Source: Pseudoscleropodium purum
Lineage: Eukaryota; Streptophyta; Bryopsida; Hypnales; Brachytheciaceae
Assembly: GCA_963969395.1 (NCBI GenBank)
Contig: OZ017802.1
Coordinates: 3,846,501 to 3,910,500 of the forward strand
Length of the DNA stretch: 64,000 nt
Direction of reading: 5' to 3'
Below are positions 22,500-35,720 of the stretch, in pieces. The position numbers and the translations under genes are program-made. The notes beneath the pieces were generated by a model. It saw nothing but the letters and a program-made list of their open reading frames with translations. It ran no database searches and was not told where the DNA came from. Each line of letters begins with the position of its first letter. The stretch's first letter is position 1.

Positions 22500-23580
22500 T
22501 CCTCTTGAATTTTGTATGGATAGTTAGTCCCCCAAAGTGATATTATATAGACTAATATGATCTTTTGAGAATTTAAAAAAAGAATTGATTCCAATGATTG
22601 TTGCAATAGCAATTATATTTGTACTAGTAAAGATGGTATTTGGATTTTTTGTAGCTCTACAATTTCTTTCATCTAGACCTTCATCGTTAGAAGTCTTAGC
22701 TTTAATAGGCATGTCAAGGGATTAGTTTAATTTGCCTAATATAAAAGTATTTCTGTAGCACCATAACAAACCATCATTAGAATAGAGTAGCCATGAAAAG
22801 AAGTCCCCAAAGTGTGAAAAAATCACAACTTCTTGTACCTTAGAGGTATAGGAAAAGAATGTTGATATTTCTATAATTGCCTAGCCTATTTTAATGGCAT
22901 CCACCTTCAAAACACATTACCCTTGTAAAGCTATTTCAAGGTACCAATATAGGAATTCCAAGATTGATTCCAATTTTGCAAGTTGAACCAAACATTTTTG
23001 GTGCATTGAAATCCTCTTCCAATTTCCAACAATAAAATATTAACGCTTGACAAATCAAATAATATTCCGTATTATACTAGTAGTAACCATGATGCGACAA
23101 AAAAAAGTGATGCTTTGTAGAGTCCATATCTTAGATGAAATGATTTATCTATCATATCATTTAGAAGAGAACACTATAGTATCATTCATATGTCAATATA
23201 TCAATAGCAAAAAAGTAAATTGAACTTGCTATATCCACCTATCCTTCGTACAACAACTTCACTACCCCTTTGCCAACTAATTTTGATAATTTGTCACACC
23301 TCTCCTCAAACTTAGAACCTTCTTCCACCATGAGTTTCTCAACAAAACTTTCAAGGTATCAGAGGACATATATTTGGACACTCTTCCATTCATCATCAAT
23401 CCTTGAACGCCAAGGCAAATGTTTTGCATCTAATGAATGACAAGGACTCAAATTGTATAGGATAGAAGTACAACTATTCATCTTTGAAATTTGTTTTGGA
23501 AAGAGAAGATCTTCTATAATAGTTTGACTTACAATGACTACTTTAGCAATTTTGGAGGCTAGTGATTCACACAAAAATAG
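22500..23580 (-). other. Coding-like remnant of unknown family
   Basis: The minus-strand frame at 23,574-23,280 reads smoothly, with CESLASKIAKVV, SPCHSLDAKHLPWRSRIDDE, WKSVQIYVL and, after one stop, FVEKLMVEEGSKFEER and LVGKGVVKLLYEG. It then degenerates, and a short hydrophobic patch occurs near 22.6 kb. The composition is protein-like and unlike the flanking DNA. I do not recognise the family. It lies between two R2 units and may be transposon cargo or an old gene relic. Confidence 0.35.
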
Positions 23581-23710
23581 AAAAGGATGATTTCAAGGAT
23601 CACCCCTTCAACATTTAAAGGTTAAGAACATAAAAGAACAAAATTGACCAATCTAATAAGGAAGTTTACACCCACCAAATTTCTAATTCTCAACTTTGGA
23701 ACCAACTATT

Positions 23711-23984
23711 AAGGTAGATACACCCAAATGTGCCACTGACCTTAAACCACCATCTACACTGTGTGTACACCTCCAAAGTCAATTCTGTACCTATGTCAAA
23801 GAAACGCTTTTAGAACCAAACTTCGTTCCTCAATAACTTTTGCATATGGTATCCAAATGCCACATTCTTGAGTGTGTTGGAACCTCCTTTCACTTGCCAA
23901 CAAAAACATATGAAAATCTGACCTGTCTAATAATTGAAAATAAGCTCAGTAGCAAAAAGTGTCGGTTTGGGGAATACCCACCTT
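23711..23984. mobile_element. MITE-like unit R2, copy 2
   Basis: It begins AAGGTAGATAC and ends AATACCCACCTT, with the same interior as the copy at 21,653 (ACCAAACTTCGTTCCT, GCCAACAAAAACATATGAAAAT, GCAAAAAGTG). The same orientation and about 2.06 kb spacing also allow a reading as direct repeats of one larger element. Confidence 0.65.
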
Positions 23985-24366
23985 AGTAGCCTCAAAACCT
24001 CACACGAGGTTCGTAGTGTCCACAGAAGCAGACTAATTATTCCATTTTCATGATAGAGTTACATGAATCCTCAGAAAGGGAGTTCAGACGGCACAGTGCG
24101 TACATGTGCCTCAGTTAGTCGGCATCAGGGAGTGGGATGGTATCGTATGTTCAACTCAATGGGGAGACAGGCAGTGGACTTCTTCTAGGGTAAAATCGAT
24201 AAATACAAATGGTGTCCACTCCATGAGAAACTCCCCAACATCATCACTAAACTGACCTATAGTGTTGTTGTTTTTTGTACCTACAAGCCATGTAAGAGAA
24301 GAGAATAATAATTAATAAATAAAAAATTTAGATCTACCCCCCGACCTCGCCACCCACCCACCAATT

Positions 24367-27300
24367 TTAGATGACAGTTGGCATCGAATCCCCAACTTTC
24401 ACGAACTTGTTTGTGGCATCAATCTTCTGGACTGCCGCTGCCCACTTCCCTGCTGCTGCACTGGCGTCCACGGCCTTCGTAATCATCTTGTTGGCTAAAC
24501 TCCACAGCATGATGCTTGCTGTTAGTGTCAAAATCATTTTCGGACGAACCTGAGGGACGATCGAGGATCCAAATAAAAAGCATTAGAAGTGTCCACAATT
24601 AGATTGAGTATCAAATTGAGTTTAGAGGATCGTGGTGTAGAAGAGGCCAAACTCAGACACTTGAAACTCACCTCCACAATATCATCCCACAAAAGGAAGA
24701 CCGAGCATCCCAATTTCCGAGCAATACTGATAACGTAAGTAGCATTGACTCGCTTATCATCATCTGTCATTATATGCAAAGCACTCGGTAAGTTGATAGC
24801 TAAAAAAACAGAAACGAACAAACAAAAATTCAAACAAAGGATGAAAAAGACTAGCAAATGCAAAGCTGCGTCTCCAGTTCCACAGAAATAAACGCAACTA
24901 CGTGAAACGCGATGCCCACCAAGGCTGTTCGTATCTATCTAAGTTTGAGATTTAAGCTCCAAAAAGAACTGAAATTCGGATCTATTAAGCAGGTTAAAAC
25001 TTACCTGTTCCTCCACTGGTCACCAAATCCCAGTTCACTACTCGTGGCTCTACCGCGCCCAGAAGATCCAGGAAAAATAGACCAGATGACAAACTTTTAT
25101 CCTGCAAGTACAAGTGCTTTCATCCTTAATACAAGAATGTGCACATAAAAGCAATTGTAGGGACAAGATATTCTAACGAACTTAGGTTTCAGAAAAAATG
25201 TATGTATGTTACCTTGAAGGCCTCCATTCGGGTAGTTTTACCAGCATTTCTGACCTTGAGATTGGCCCAATGAATAATATCTGCATCAGATATTTCTCTC
25301 CCATGTAATCTCAGGTCCTTCAGGAGCTGTAGCATGCTGAATCGCATCAACTGCCAAAGATATGCTGCAAGCATATCCAACAAGCAGCCCCATTAACTCA
25401 AGGCACAATAGCATCTTGTTGAAGCATATAACAGCAACTATCCTGACCAGATCCAAGAGCCACGGGATATCAATTGCATACCTAAAATGAGTTTTTTGTT
25501 GCCTTGAACAATGTCTGATCCAGCAATATTTACAAGCGAAAATCTGAGCCTTTTCCCAATATCAACCACTTGATTGCAGTTCTCTACTTTCTTGAAAGGT
25601 GACTTTATGGGTGGTTTGCTTGTGCTTTTCCATGAAACGGAACCTGGAGAAACCTTATCCAAAGTCTCCAACAAGATCCACCTGTAGGCAACGCCACGGA
25701 ATACCTTGAGGTCATTTCACATATATATATGATGGAGATTCAAGGAAAATACTTCACTCCAATGATGATTTCAAGCTCTTTAGAAATCCATTAGAAACCG
25801 AATGGAACATTCAAGCAAAGGCAGTAAAATGTGTCCAAGTTCGAAAGAAGTGCTAGTATTCCACAAACATGTTCTACGTGATTGCAATCTAATCCGACAC
25901 ATACATGAGCAGCATCAACACTACATGTTCAACTAGTCTCGCTATATGAACATTTACAAAGATTGTAAAAGACGTATCTGGAATCTGCGTTTTCATGCTC
26001 AGTGCTCTCCACGTACAAGCAGCACTCATGAAAAGGACATACCCATCTCGAACGTCCTCAAAAAGGGACGTGACAAATGTGTCAGTGCCCTGACTGTTGA
26101 TCCACGCCCTGTACATACGTTCCTCTCTTGACGCTTCGTTGTACTCATCATCGTGAAGCAGTTCAGCATAATCGTTACTGGAAGGGTCTTGTGTCAACCC
26201 GTTCCTGGCATAATCAAATTAAAAATATCCATCAGAAAATCTGACCGTAATTGCTATCCAATGCCGAACCAAGTTCTAAGATCTCTGTAAACTTCAGCTT
26301 TCGATTTCAGTATCCAACTGTTGTGAGGCCCCCCAGCACCAACCAAGGATCGCCAATCAGCTAACTGGGGTGTTTAGGCCCATTGTCTACTTGGAACTTA
26401 ACCTATTTTGTACTCGCCTTTGCAAGGTAACTAATGGAGAGTGGCCTCGAAGTTAAGTACCTGGTTGGTGCGGGCGGATTTAGCACTTCAAAACATTTGT
26501 ATGGGCACAGTTTATACTTGTCCAAAATGATGAATTACGTTAATTGGTGAAAGAGAATGTAAGTTGGTTAGCAGGAGTAAGCACCAATTTGCTAACTGAT
26601 ATACAACTTGGGCAGTGCAGGACTTAAGTATCTAATTCCAGTTACGGAAGACGGTGCAGGGGGGCCTTATCATTCCAAAGTCTACCGTTCCAGAAGAACA
26701 CTTGTAGACACTCTGGAAAAAGCAACTACAGTCCTGTGTTCGAATAGCATCTCCAATTATAACCATCAATCGCTTGCATAAGTTTCAGGATCACTAAATG
26801 GGACTTCTGGATAGAAGTTGAAACGTGCAGATGGAAGAACAAACCTTGTATGGAATAGGTGAGCCACAAAGGCGAGATTGAGATTTGGTGAGCCTTCAAC
26901 CAAATCTTTTGGAGTGAGGTACTTTCGGCAATTGATGCGGTCAGCTTGTGCAAGCACGGCTTTGGCTCGCTCAAAACGATCTTCAATATGCAGAGGTTCC
27001 AACGAACAACACTCTGGAGCCAGCCGGTTCAAAAGAAGAGTATATGCTGAACCATCCTGAACAGAGCAATTCTCACCCGTGTCAATCCATTGAGAAACAG
27101 GGTTTTTGTCAATGAAAGTATAGAGAATACATCAATCATAAAAAGGTGGCCATAAAGAGGCATAAGCAGCTTAACACGTTATTTGGATTTATTAGTTAGC
27201 GCAAAATCCAATCTCCAGCCTAGGTTCAAAGACTCACCCTAACATCAGAGGAGAAATTTGACACAGTCTTCTTATGGCCTGCTTTCTTCAAATGAAAATT

Positions 27301-30247
27301 CATCCACCGCAGCAATATTTTCTCCGCTGGCATGCTCCATAACTCCTCGAATTCCTGGTACCATGCTCGAAATGCAAAAACATCAACACTAATAAGCAGC
27401 TTAGTTCCACGTTAAATGCCGGAATTAAGTAGAAGGATCAAATACAACAGTCGTGGTAACAAGTTCCAAAGCTTAGCAACTTGGACTGATTGAATGAAAA
27501 TAGGTAGCATGCGGACCTCAGTTTCGTCCAGCAACTCCGCAAGCTCTGGAGTGTGCTTCAGATTCACTGTCGACAGTAGTTGTATCTGATTGCACAAAGA
27601 CATAAACGGCTTAACTACTATTTCCATATGGTTAAATTTTCTTCCTGAAGGCCAGACAGGCACCCCTCCAATATGACGGCTTTGTTAGAATACCCTAAAA
27701 CCAAAACCGTGACGCAATAAGAACATTAAGCAATTGACGCCTACTCAAGCCAACGAAAGGCTTATGTATAATGACTCCTCAATGATCAAGTCTACACAAA
27801 AATCCAGTGGCGATGTTTCCAACCAAGCGCCATCTGATGGACTTACAATTCAAGCAATTAAAGAGTAGCACATACCTTCACAATTTGACTGATGAGACCA
27901 AGCACCAAATGCGGCTGCACCCACCCACAGAATCGTCTGATAAGATTCGAGCGCAAATTCATAACAATAACAAGTACCACTATCCCTTAACAATCAACAA
28001 CGCAAAAATGATAACTTTAATGCATCAATCCATAAAGTAGTACATTTCTCATTACCCTGCCAAAAGTCAAGTCTTCAGTGCCAATGTTGACCACAGAGCA
28101 ACCAATAGCTTTGGCCGAGTTGAGAAAAAGAGTGTGATTCTCAATTCGCTCCCACGGGTTCAACTTCTCTTTCATGTTAATAGCTCTCTCATCGATCGTG
28201 CCAGCAACCGCCACGTTGACCAGTTTGCTGCACGATTAAGAAAAACTGTCAGGAAAATTCATAGACGGTAAACAAATTTACTGCATTCTCATCCAGTGCC
28301 ACAAAAATGTAGGAGAAATTATCAGCTTCAAGGCTAATAGTGACCTTTCTGAATCTGTGCACAGAAACAAAATCTCAACAATTCTTTCACTTTACTTCCC
28401 TAGCAAATGAATTTCCCATATCAAGCAAATCCAGACAAAAGAGAACCCATTGTAGAAGTGCGGGACCTTGACTCTCATGTCCCAACAATAGAAAACAAGT
28501 GCAATATAATACACTATAAAGTAACGTAAATGCCTAAGCAAAAAATTCCCATTTGTATTCCAAGCAAAACACGTTCAAAGCACGCAAGCGAAGTCTACAT
28601 ACCAAAGAAGTATGCCATCCTTGATCATGTCAAACAACTGATTTGTTGCCGAGTCAATAGGCAAAGCATGTTGAAGCAAAGCATCCTTCTCCAGGTACAT
28701 GTTGATATGGTCCACGTACGCTTTCTTCTCAGAGTCACTGATAGTATGGACCAAGGTGGTAGCTGTACTTGTCAAAAAGGACGAATCTGCTTTCGCTGGA
28801 CTCTGCCTGAACCCTCGTCCTGCCTTCCGCAACTCCAACTGCATCTGCATCCAAATAATGCAATGTCAAGTAAAGAAAATCGCCACCATCAAAAGCTTGT
28901 TCTCTGTTCCACAGGCTGGGCTTTCAAAAATGAGTGCAGAAGTAAGTAAAAAAAGAGCAGGGACCGAGAAAATACTCGCAAAAAATCGTCGAAGTCAAGT
29001 CCACCTTGTTTCTTCGCGTCATGCCTGGTAATAATCTCTTCCACCTCTTTGGTTGTCACAGTCTGGTTCGTCTTCACCACTTTCAATGCTGCGTGCAACT
29101 CGCTCACAGTAACCACTCCTGTCTTCCCAGTGTTCATTTGGTCGAACTACGAGACAGAGAACGAGAAAACTGGATAAGAAAAAAGCTTATTCCACATAAA
29201 GAATATCCTTCTCACCGTGACATACATGCGAGCACAACAAGAGAATATGATTTCCAAAAGACTCCAAAATCAGTTTACAAGTCGATAAGAACCAGGGAAT
29301 GCTTAGGGCTGATAAGAGGCCGATGAATTTTCCAATGCGGCGGAGCTCAAGCAGCAATGACATCACGACACCTCTTGATAAAGCATTGCCGAATGGAGTG
29401 CTAATCAAGAGACACCCAGTGATGTACCAGAGGTGTACATTTCACGGGGTGATGTGCCCCGAGAGCAGCAACTATCCCACATTTCCACCTTTACCAGGCA
29501 AGCAAACTGAAAATTTTCGAGAAGAAGACAATGCAAGTATGATTTTCATGGATTCGGCCGTCCTTCAATATCCTATTCCAAGCAGTCATGGATGCATGCA
29601 AAAGTTACTGATTTCTTCCATCAGTGCATCAAGAGAGACTCTAGGAATAGCATCAGATGCCGAAGCCCTAATTCAAAATTGTAAAACCTATCACCTCTTT
29701 CTCAATATCTCCATCCAAAGACACTCAATCTCTTGAAAATTAATTTTCTGACGCTTCCATACAGCCGAAAACCAACTTTCCTCCCACCCCTCCACTCAAA
29801 AGTCCCTCCAGCATTCTAATTCTCATCGATTTCGCATCCATTTCTCCTCCAATACACCTAATCCCTATCTTCCTTCCCATGCAACCCAATAAAGGCAAAC
29901 AACCTTCCAACCACCTCGCAACCAACAGCAACAAAGCTCCACCCCAGCTGCTGATCACCCTTTCAATCGAAACCAACGACACCAAACCTTCTAATCGCCT
30001 GAAATTCACGCAACCCAATCGAAAACAACACAACCGTCACTCCAACCCAAATGCCCAATTTCCCCCCAACCACCCTCAATCGACCCCCCAAAACCAACGA
30101 CAAGCCCACCAAATCCATCCTCTCCCCACCCAAATCACTCACATGGGTCTTGAGATACCGAAGCTCGCTCTGCGAATACGCCTTGCGCAGCGCCTCATCG
30201 TCCACCACCACGACGGACTCCTCGATGTCGCCCCCATTCCCCGCCAT
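24367..30247 (-). CDS. FIM: Fimbrin/plastin, actin-bundling protein, 670 aa
   Basis: It crosslinks actin filaments in the cytoplasm through two actin-binding domains of two CH domains each. Fourteen exons with matching phases: 30247-30143, 29146-28976, 28844-28603, 28227-28056, 27914-27876, 27585-27517, 27354-27238, 27056-26845, 26204-26043, 25681-25482, 25364-25213, 25101-25005, 24763-24672 and 24549-24367. Residues 36-92 form the EF-hand-like region ([17 protein letters not shown]). CH1-CH2 follow ([66 protein letters not shown]). CH3-CH4 follow ([74 protein letters not shown]). The length fits plant fimbrins, but the C-terminal tail after CH4 is short ([14 protein letters not shown]... to TAA), without the long acidic tail of some angiosperm fimbrins. 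The ATG of [10 protein letters not shown] was chosen; an in-frame upstream ATG lies in simple-repeat DNA. Intron 1 is about 1 kb. Confidence 0.95.
26328..26490. repeat. Small inverted-repeat unit in fimbrin intron 8
   Basis: GCACCAACCAAGG near 26,336 and CCTGGTTGGTGCGGG near 26,461 are inverted copies about 150 bp apart. The part reading CTCGAAGTTAAGTACCTGGTTGG is faintly like the 5S rRNA internal promoter region. It may be a tiny MITE or 5S-derived SINE fragment; the evidence is weak. Confidence 0.3.
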
Positions 30248-30298
30248 GAAGAGATCTCTCCAGCTGATCCTCTGTTTCCCCCGAACCCAAGATCCACG

Positions 30299-30402
30299 CT
30301 CCAATCGCTTCAATCGCTCCAATCGCTCCAATCGCTCGGGGTGGGTTGCGCTCTGTGGTTTCAATCGGTTTCAAACGTTTCTTCTCTCTCTCTCTCTCTC
30401 TC
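30299..30402. repeat. Tandem 9-mers and (TC)n in the fimbrin leader/promoter
   Basis: Four head-to-tail units of AATCGCTCC type (30,303-30,337) are followed by a (TC)n run at 30,379-30,402 just upstream of the fimbrin start. Pyrimidine-rich runs are common in plant core promoters and 5' UTRs, so this probably marks the transcription start region of the minus-strand gene. Confidence 0.7.
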
Positions 30403-30775
30403 ATCCGCCACAGCCCAAGCGCGATCGTAAGGGTGCCATCGTCGGTTGGGGTGCCGAGAAGAAGCCAAAAGGATTGAGGCAACTGGAAAGGTTGGTGTGC
30501 AAGTGAGCGCGTGAACGGAAGAAGAATTTGTCAGCAGCTGGGATTGTGTCCATGCGAGTGATTGAGGGCAGCAGTGGGGGCGCCGGGACGAAGGGGACGA
30601 AGGAAAGTGCAGGCAGGGCCTGCTCGGCTTCTTCGACTCTGTCGCAGTCTTCCGGACAGTTTGGCTGGACTGCCCGGGCGGCCTGGCAGGACAGAGCTGA
30701 TTCAGGGCTAGAGGGGAAGGAGAAACCCTTTTCACACCTGGATGCGGAGGATCACCTGCTTTCACGCTCCGGAAT
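30403..30775. other. GC-rich promoter-side DNA of fimbrin
   Basis: GC-rich sequence upstream of fimbrin with open frames on both strands, as expected from its composition. No second gene could be identified. The divergent (+) side shows no domain. Confidence 0.4.
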
Positions 30776-31180
30776 GAATCCTTTCTTCAATTTTGGCATA
30801 TTTTAGCCTCTATTTCTGGCACATTATATTACCTCAATTTCATCAGATTTTTCATTACGAAAGTGTAAGGGCCTTTTCATATTAGGGTCTCATTTTGGGC
30901 CCAATTTCAAAAATACTAAAATCAACCAATAATAGTTCCTTGATGCGAGGGATTACCCCACCATTTTTCACCATGGGGGGTTTAATTCCTAAGCTCTGAA
31001 ATCCTTTCTTCAATTTTGGCATATTTTTGCCCCTATTTTTGGCATTTTATATTATTTCAATTTCATCAGATTTTTCATATAGAGAATGTAAGGGCTTTTT
31101 ATATTAGGGTCTCACTTTAGGCCCAATTTAAAAAAACATTGGAGTGAACCAATAGGAGTGCCTAGATTCTTAAATTGGAC
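30770..31180 (+). repeat. Tandem duplication, ~225-bp period
   Basis: The block starting ATCCTTTCTTCAATTTTGGC at about 30,777 is repeated from about 31,003. The two copies share TTTCATCAGATTTTTCAT, GTAAGGGC, ATATTAGGGTCTCA and GGCCCAATTT. Short direct tandem duplication, non-coding. Confidence 0.85.
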
Positions 31181-33000
31181 CATCAATTGGATTTAAAAGT
31201 TTATATCGAAAGTTGAACTAGTTTTCTTTAATATCACATTGTTGTTTATGGGTCAAGGTTTTGGTGCCTAAAAATAGGGCCCTAATGCCAAAAATTAGGT
31301 GGCAATATATCCTTCACCCAATTTCAATTAGCCCTGAGTTTGTAAATTGAACCAACTATCTTAGAATTGGGCCTAGGCCCAAGTTTTTAGAAGTTAAGCA
31401 TTGGTTTGGATGAATGAGAAGTTTTGTGGTAAAAAAATTCCTTGGAACCTCTCTATTTAGTGTTCAAATTTGAGACATTGGAGAGCTAAGGTTATAAATG
31501 TTTTGGGTCGAAAATAAAATTGGCCCATATAGTAGCGATAGGAGTTAGAGGAGTGAGGTAAGGTAATAAACACTAATTACATCTAAGCATAGTTATTATT
31601 ATTAAAGGGAAATATTTTGGAGGGATTTTATTAACAATTGCAAGAGGATTCTAAAATATTTTTGCATGAATTATTTGGACATTATCAAATGAAGGTATGG
31701 ATTTTAAAATTATTGTTTTTCAATAGACTAAAGACCAACATTAAACTTGGATAGACTTTTGTGTTTGATTGGATACATCTTGTATAATGAATATCTACAA
31801 ATAGTGGCATTCTTTTATCAAAATGTAGGTGCTGATATTGACAATGAATGAAGATATCTTATACACACCCACTATCTTTATTTCATCAATGCCCTAATTG
31901 TGATATATATGTTTATACAATTTGTTCATGATTATGTATGAATTTGACTTTAGTATTTGATTAAGCATTTGTTATTAAATTCATTCATCTTTAAGCAAAT
32001 AGTTACTTTCAATTATATTTATGTACCTTTTTTGTATTCAATGCAATTTCTTCCGTATTATCTATAGAAATGAGAAAATAATGGCAAAAAAAACTAATTG
32101 AAAAGCATAAAATCATATTTGAAATGTCTTTTAGACCAATAGTGCCAAAAAAAAAGATTTAGAAAGGTAGGAGGTCCATACTGCCCTTGGGTTCTAAATA
32201 GGTTTTATAACACAAATGTACATTTTGCTTTTACATTGTACCAACAATGTACAAATAGTACAAACATTTAAGGAGATGGATGCTTTCAGTGACCATTGCA
32301 TTTCAACTTCAAAAATTCATAACTAATTCCACAAAGCTCCCCAAAATATGAAACAACTTGGACTAGATGACAATTTAATTTGTTTTTCAAAGAAAACTTT
32401 AATGATTGGAAAAAAAAATTGAAGAAGTCTAACCTCCCCCAATTAATTATACGTGCTTTATGGACCCCCTACCTACCTTAGTCATAAAATTAGAATATTT
32501 GTTTGGTTTAGACAAAAGAAACAAAGACTCATTTTCACACACAGGTAAGTTTTGGCTCTAGTGTTTGATTACTAGCATTCGAGATATTTTTCTAATTTCA
32601 CCAACTATTTTCCTTTAAAATTCCCACTCAAAGCTACTTTTCCAACTACCAAATCTATTTTTTTTCTTCTATTTTTCTCTCCAAACACAAATTTTTATAG
32701 ATTTTTTCACCAATTTTTTTTTCCAATGTTTTCAAATTGCAACCAGCAATTCTCTCCAAACAAACATTATGTGTGACCCCCTTTTCACTCTTGTGCACGT
32801 GGAAAAGTTTCTTATTGAGGGGTCATGAAATGAGTGTGTGGGTTTGGGGTGGACTTTTCTTCCTTGGCAACAAAGGAGAGGAGGAACTAAAGAAAGAAGG
32901 CTCAGTCATGCCATGATTGCCGCTTGGCTCACTCTGAATTGGTGAGTGGTGAGTGGTGAGTAACTTAGTAACTTACCAGTAAACTTACGTTACGTTACAA
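31181..33000. other. AT-rich intergenic DNA, no gene seen
   Basis: No coding signal. A short GGTGAGT x3 microsatellite lies at 32,940-32,962. Confidence 0.5.
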
Positions 33001-33300
33001 CGACGGCAGTAGGGGTCTCTAGAAGAAATTACTGTTTTCGGACAGGTTCTGGCCAACTGGAACACTGGCTGGGTCTTTGAGGACCCAATAAGTGAGCTCT
33101 GAGCAATCATAACAGTGTTTACCGATGAGTCAGGGACCCCTTTAAAAGGAGACCTCTACAGTGAACAAAATTGTTTTATGTGTCTCCTCAGCCAATCCCA
33201 GTCCTTGAATTAATTGCTAAGACCCTGGCTCATGGATTTGTAGCAGACGGCATAATACCTTCCTAGTATGGGGGAGGATCATTGAGTGGTTGTATATATT
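33001..33300 (+). other. GC-richer islet with exon-like patches
   Basis: Two short patches look like the last exons of something: CGGACAG|GTTCTGGCC... reading VLANWNTGWVFEDPISEL then stop (about 33,046-33,100), and CTCCTCAG|CCAATC... reading PIPVLELIAKTLAHGFVADG to TAG (about 33,191-33,267). Neither matches a family I know, and they may be chance. Confidence 0.2.
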
Positions 33301-33989
33301 GTTATGATCAGATGGGGCTTTCTCTACAATGTCGTAGTTTTGTGGGAGATTTGTGGTTTGTTTGGTGTATATTGTATAGGCACCAAGTTCAACACCCTAG
33401 TGTTGTAAGAAATGTTTTTTGGACCCTTTGACCTTTGGGATCCTTCTAGAATAAGGTGGGCAGATTTCATAGATAGTATTGAGTGTTTCATAAAGCTCTC
33501 ATTTTTTTTATTCATATAATGACAATTTTGTAATAAGGTTGGGTGGAATCCGAGAATGATATTTCATTAGAATATATGCAAAAGTTATAAGAGGCCCAAG
33601 TTGGATGAGTAGATTTTTTTTAATGTGCCTTGTTTTCAATGTTCAAATGCACCTTGAAGAGAGTGCAACAAGCAAGTATATTTTTCGAGTTTGTTTTTTC
33701 TAGGGCTTGGTTCTGGAAACATGCTCAAAATTGGGTGATCCTATTTTAGTATTGTTTTTGCAAGCAAAATTTTACCAACCTTATCTAGTTTTGTCCTCTA
33801 GTGGTATGACTTGCCTTAAAACTTGTAAAAGATAAGTTGACAAACAAGAGCTTCAATGTCCTACCCCAAAACTTTGATCAAGGAATAGGGCTACAAATGT
33901 TCACTAAAGGAGGGGATTTCCAAATGTCTACCTAAGTAAAAGAAGTGGAAACATATTATTTACAATAGATGATCAAACAAATTTGCAAA

Positions 33990-35720
33990 TATGGAGTGTT
34001 GATTTTCTAATCTTAGAATGATATAATAAAACTTTGTACCATGATGTTCTACACTAAACTATATATATAAGGAGAGATTTTCAGATTTTTTGAGCATATG
34101 AAGCACTTGATATGTATTTTTGTACTTCTTATTCAGAAATTCATATTTATTTCAAAATATTTTTAAAAATATATGAAATTTTTACAATTAATAGAAGGCA
34201 TGTGATTGCATCTCCAAAAAAGTAAATACAAAAAATCACATTTATAGATACTTGCAAAATGAAGTTTGAAAAAATCAATTAGAGGCTCAACTTTTGATGA
34301 TTATAAGTTTGTAGACTTTAATTGATGTGGAAGTCTTGGCAACTAGGAACTTGTTATGGTGGACTTTGGAGGTATATGTTTACCAATAGGTAGTATCTAA
34401 TTCTATACTTGTCAATACAAAATACCTAAAGATCCATACCCTATGGTTGCAAAGTAGACCTTTTCAACTCTCATATAATTGTGAATCTAAATTTTTTTGG
34501 CCTTAAATTTATAAATTAATTCAACCTCCTCGGTTCCCATTGGCTCTTTCAAAAACTTTTCATTTTCCACAATTGAGAAGACATTGGATTTTCTATAGAT
34601 TAATTCACCTCTATATTTGCAAAGTTGACCCCTTCAACCCTTATGTTTTTTTCTTTACAAATTCTAAATTCTTCCCACTTTTCTTTTGGAAATTAAATGG
34701 ACCTCAAATTTTTCCATTGGTTTCCTCAAGAAACTTTACAACTCCTTCAATTGAAAAAACAATTTCTCTATGAGCTTTAATTTTAGTCATGTAACTTCAA
34801 AATCCCATTATTTTTGTTGTGGCTTCAAAGTTCCATAATTTTCATTTTGGCTTCATTCCACAATTTTTTTAATTGTGACTTCAAATAGTCTCCATGAGTG
34901 GTCTCAAAGTGGAACTTATATTTTTCAATACAAAAATCCCTAAAGTCACTCCAAAAAATGGCTAAACCAACCTAAAGGTTGTTGGAATTTTATAGCTGGT
35001 GACTTAAACTTTAGGTTCATAACGATGAAGTTTTGATTTTCTAATTTTAAATTGATATAGTAAGAAAATTTGTACTATTCATGATTTTCTACACTACCTA
35101 TAAAGAAATTTTCAGATTTTTTGAGCATCAGTTCTAATTGATGTGAATTGTTCCATTTTTTAATCAAAAATTTGTCATATCAATAATTTCAAATTTTTGC
35201 AAAAAATGTAAAAATGTACAACTAATAAAAGACATGTAATTACATCTATAAAAAAATCACATTCAAGGTTTTCACAAATGAAGTTTGAAAAAGTAGTAAT
35301 AGACTCATCCTTTGACAGTTATAAGTTTGTAGACTTTAGGTGATGTGGAAGTCTTAGTAACTATGAACTTGTGATGGTGAACTTGTGATGGTGTTATGAA
35401 CTTGTAAGTGTAAGTTATGTTGACCAATAGCAATGTTGCCTACATTCATCAATAAATCTAAAAATATGGACTCCATTGGTTGCCTCAAAAACCTTTCAAC
35501 TCTCATATTTATTTAGTTCAAAATTCTTCTAACCTTTATTTTGTAAATCTATTCTATCCTAGAGGTTTTCATTGATTCCCTCAAAAGTCTTTTGAACTCC
35601 TTCAATTGAAAAGACGCTATGGTCTTGTGAATTAAAAATTTCATTATTTTTGTCTTGGCTTCATTCTACTATTTTTGTCTTAGCTTCATTTTACCAATTT
35701 GGTGTGGCTTAATTTCATCA
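33990..35720 (+). repeat. Diverged ~1.03-kb tandem duplication
   Basis: Segments from about 33,995 and 35,028 share a long ordered series: TTGATTTTCTAAT, TTCTACACTA, TTTTCAGATTTTTTGAGCAT, CATGTRATT.CATCT, AATGAAGTTTGAAAAA, ATTATAAGTTTGTAGACTTT, GATGTGGAAGTCTT and later TTCAACTCTCATAT. Copies are diverged by substitutions and small indels. Non-coding. Confidence 0.75.

Noticed and set aside
26440..26490. 5S rRNA pseudogene
   Set aside because: Only CGAAGTTAAG and a few following bases resemble 5S. The rest does not align, so it is listed only as a weak inverted-repeat unit.
29740..30506. Long open frames on both strands around 29.7-30.5 kb
   Set aside because: They overlap fimbrin exon 1, intron 1 and the AATCGCTCC/TC repeats. 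The translations are Asn/Pro/Arg/Ser-rich repeats with no domain, as expected from simple sequence.
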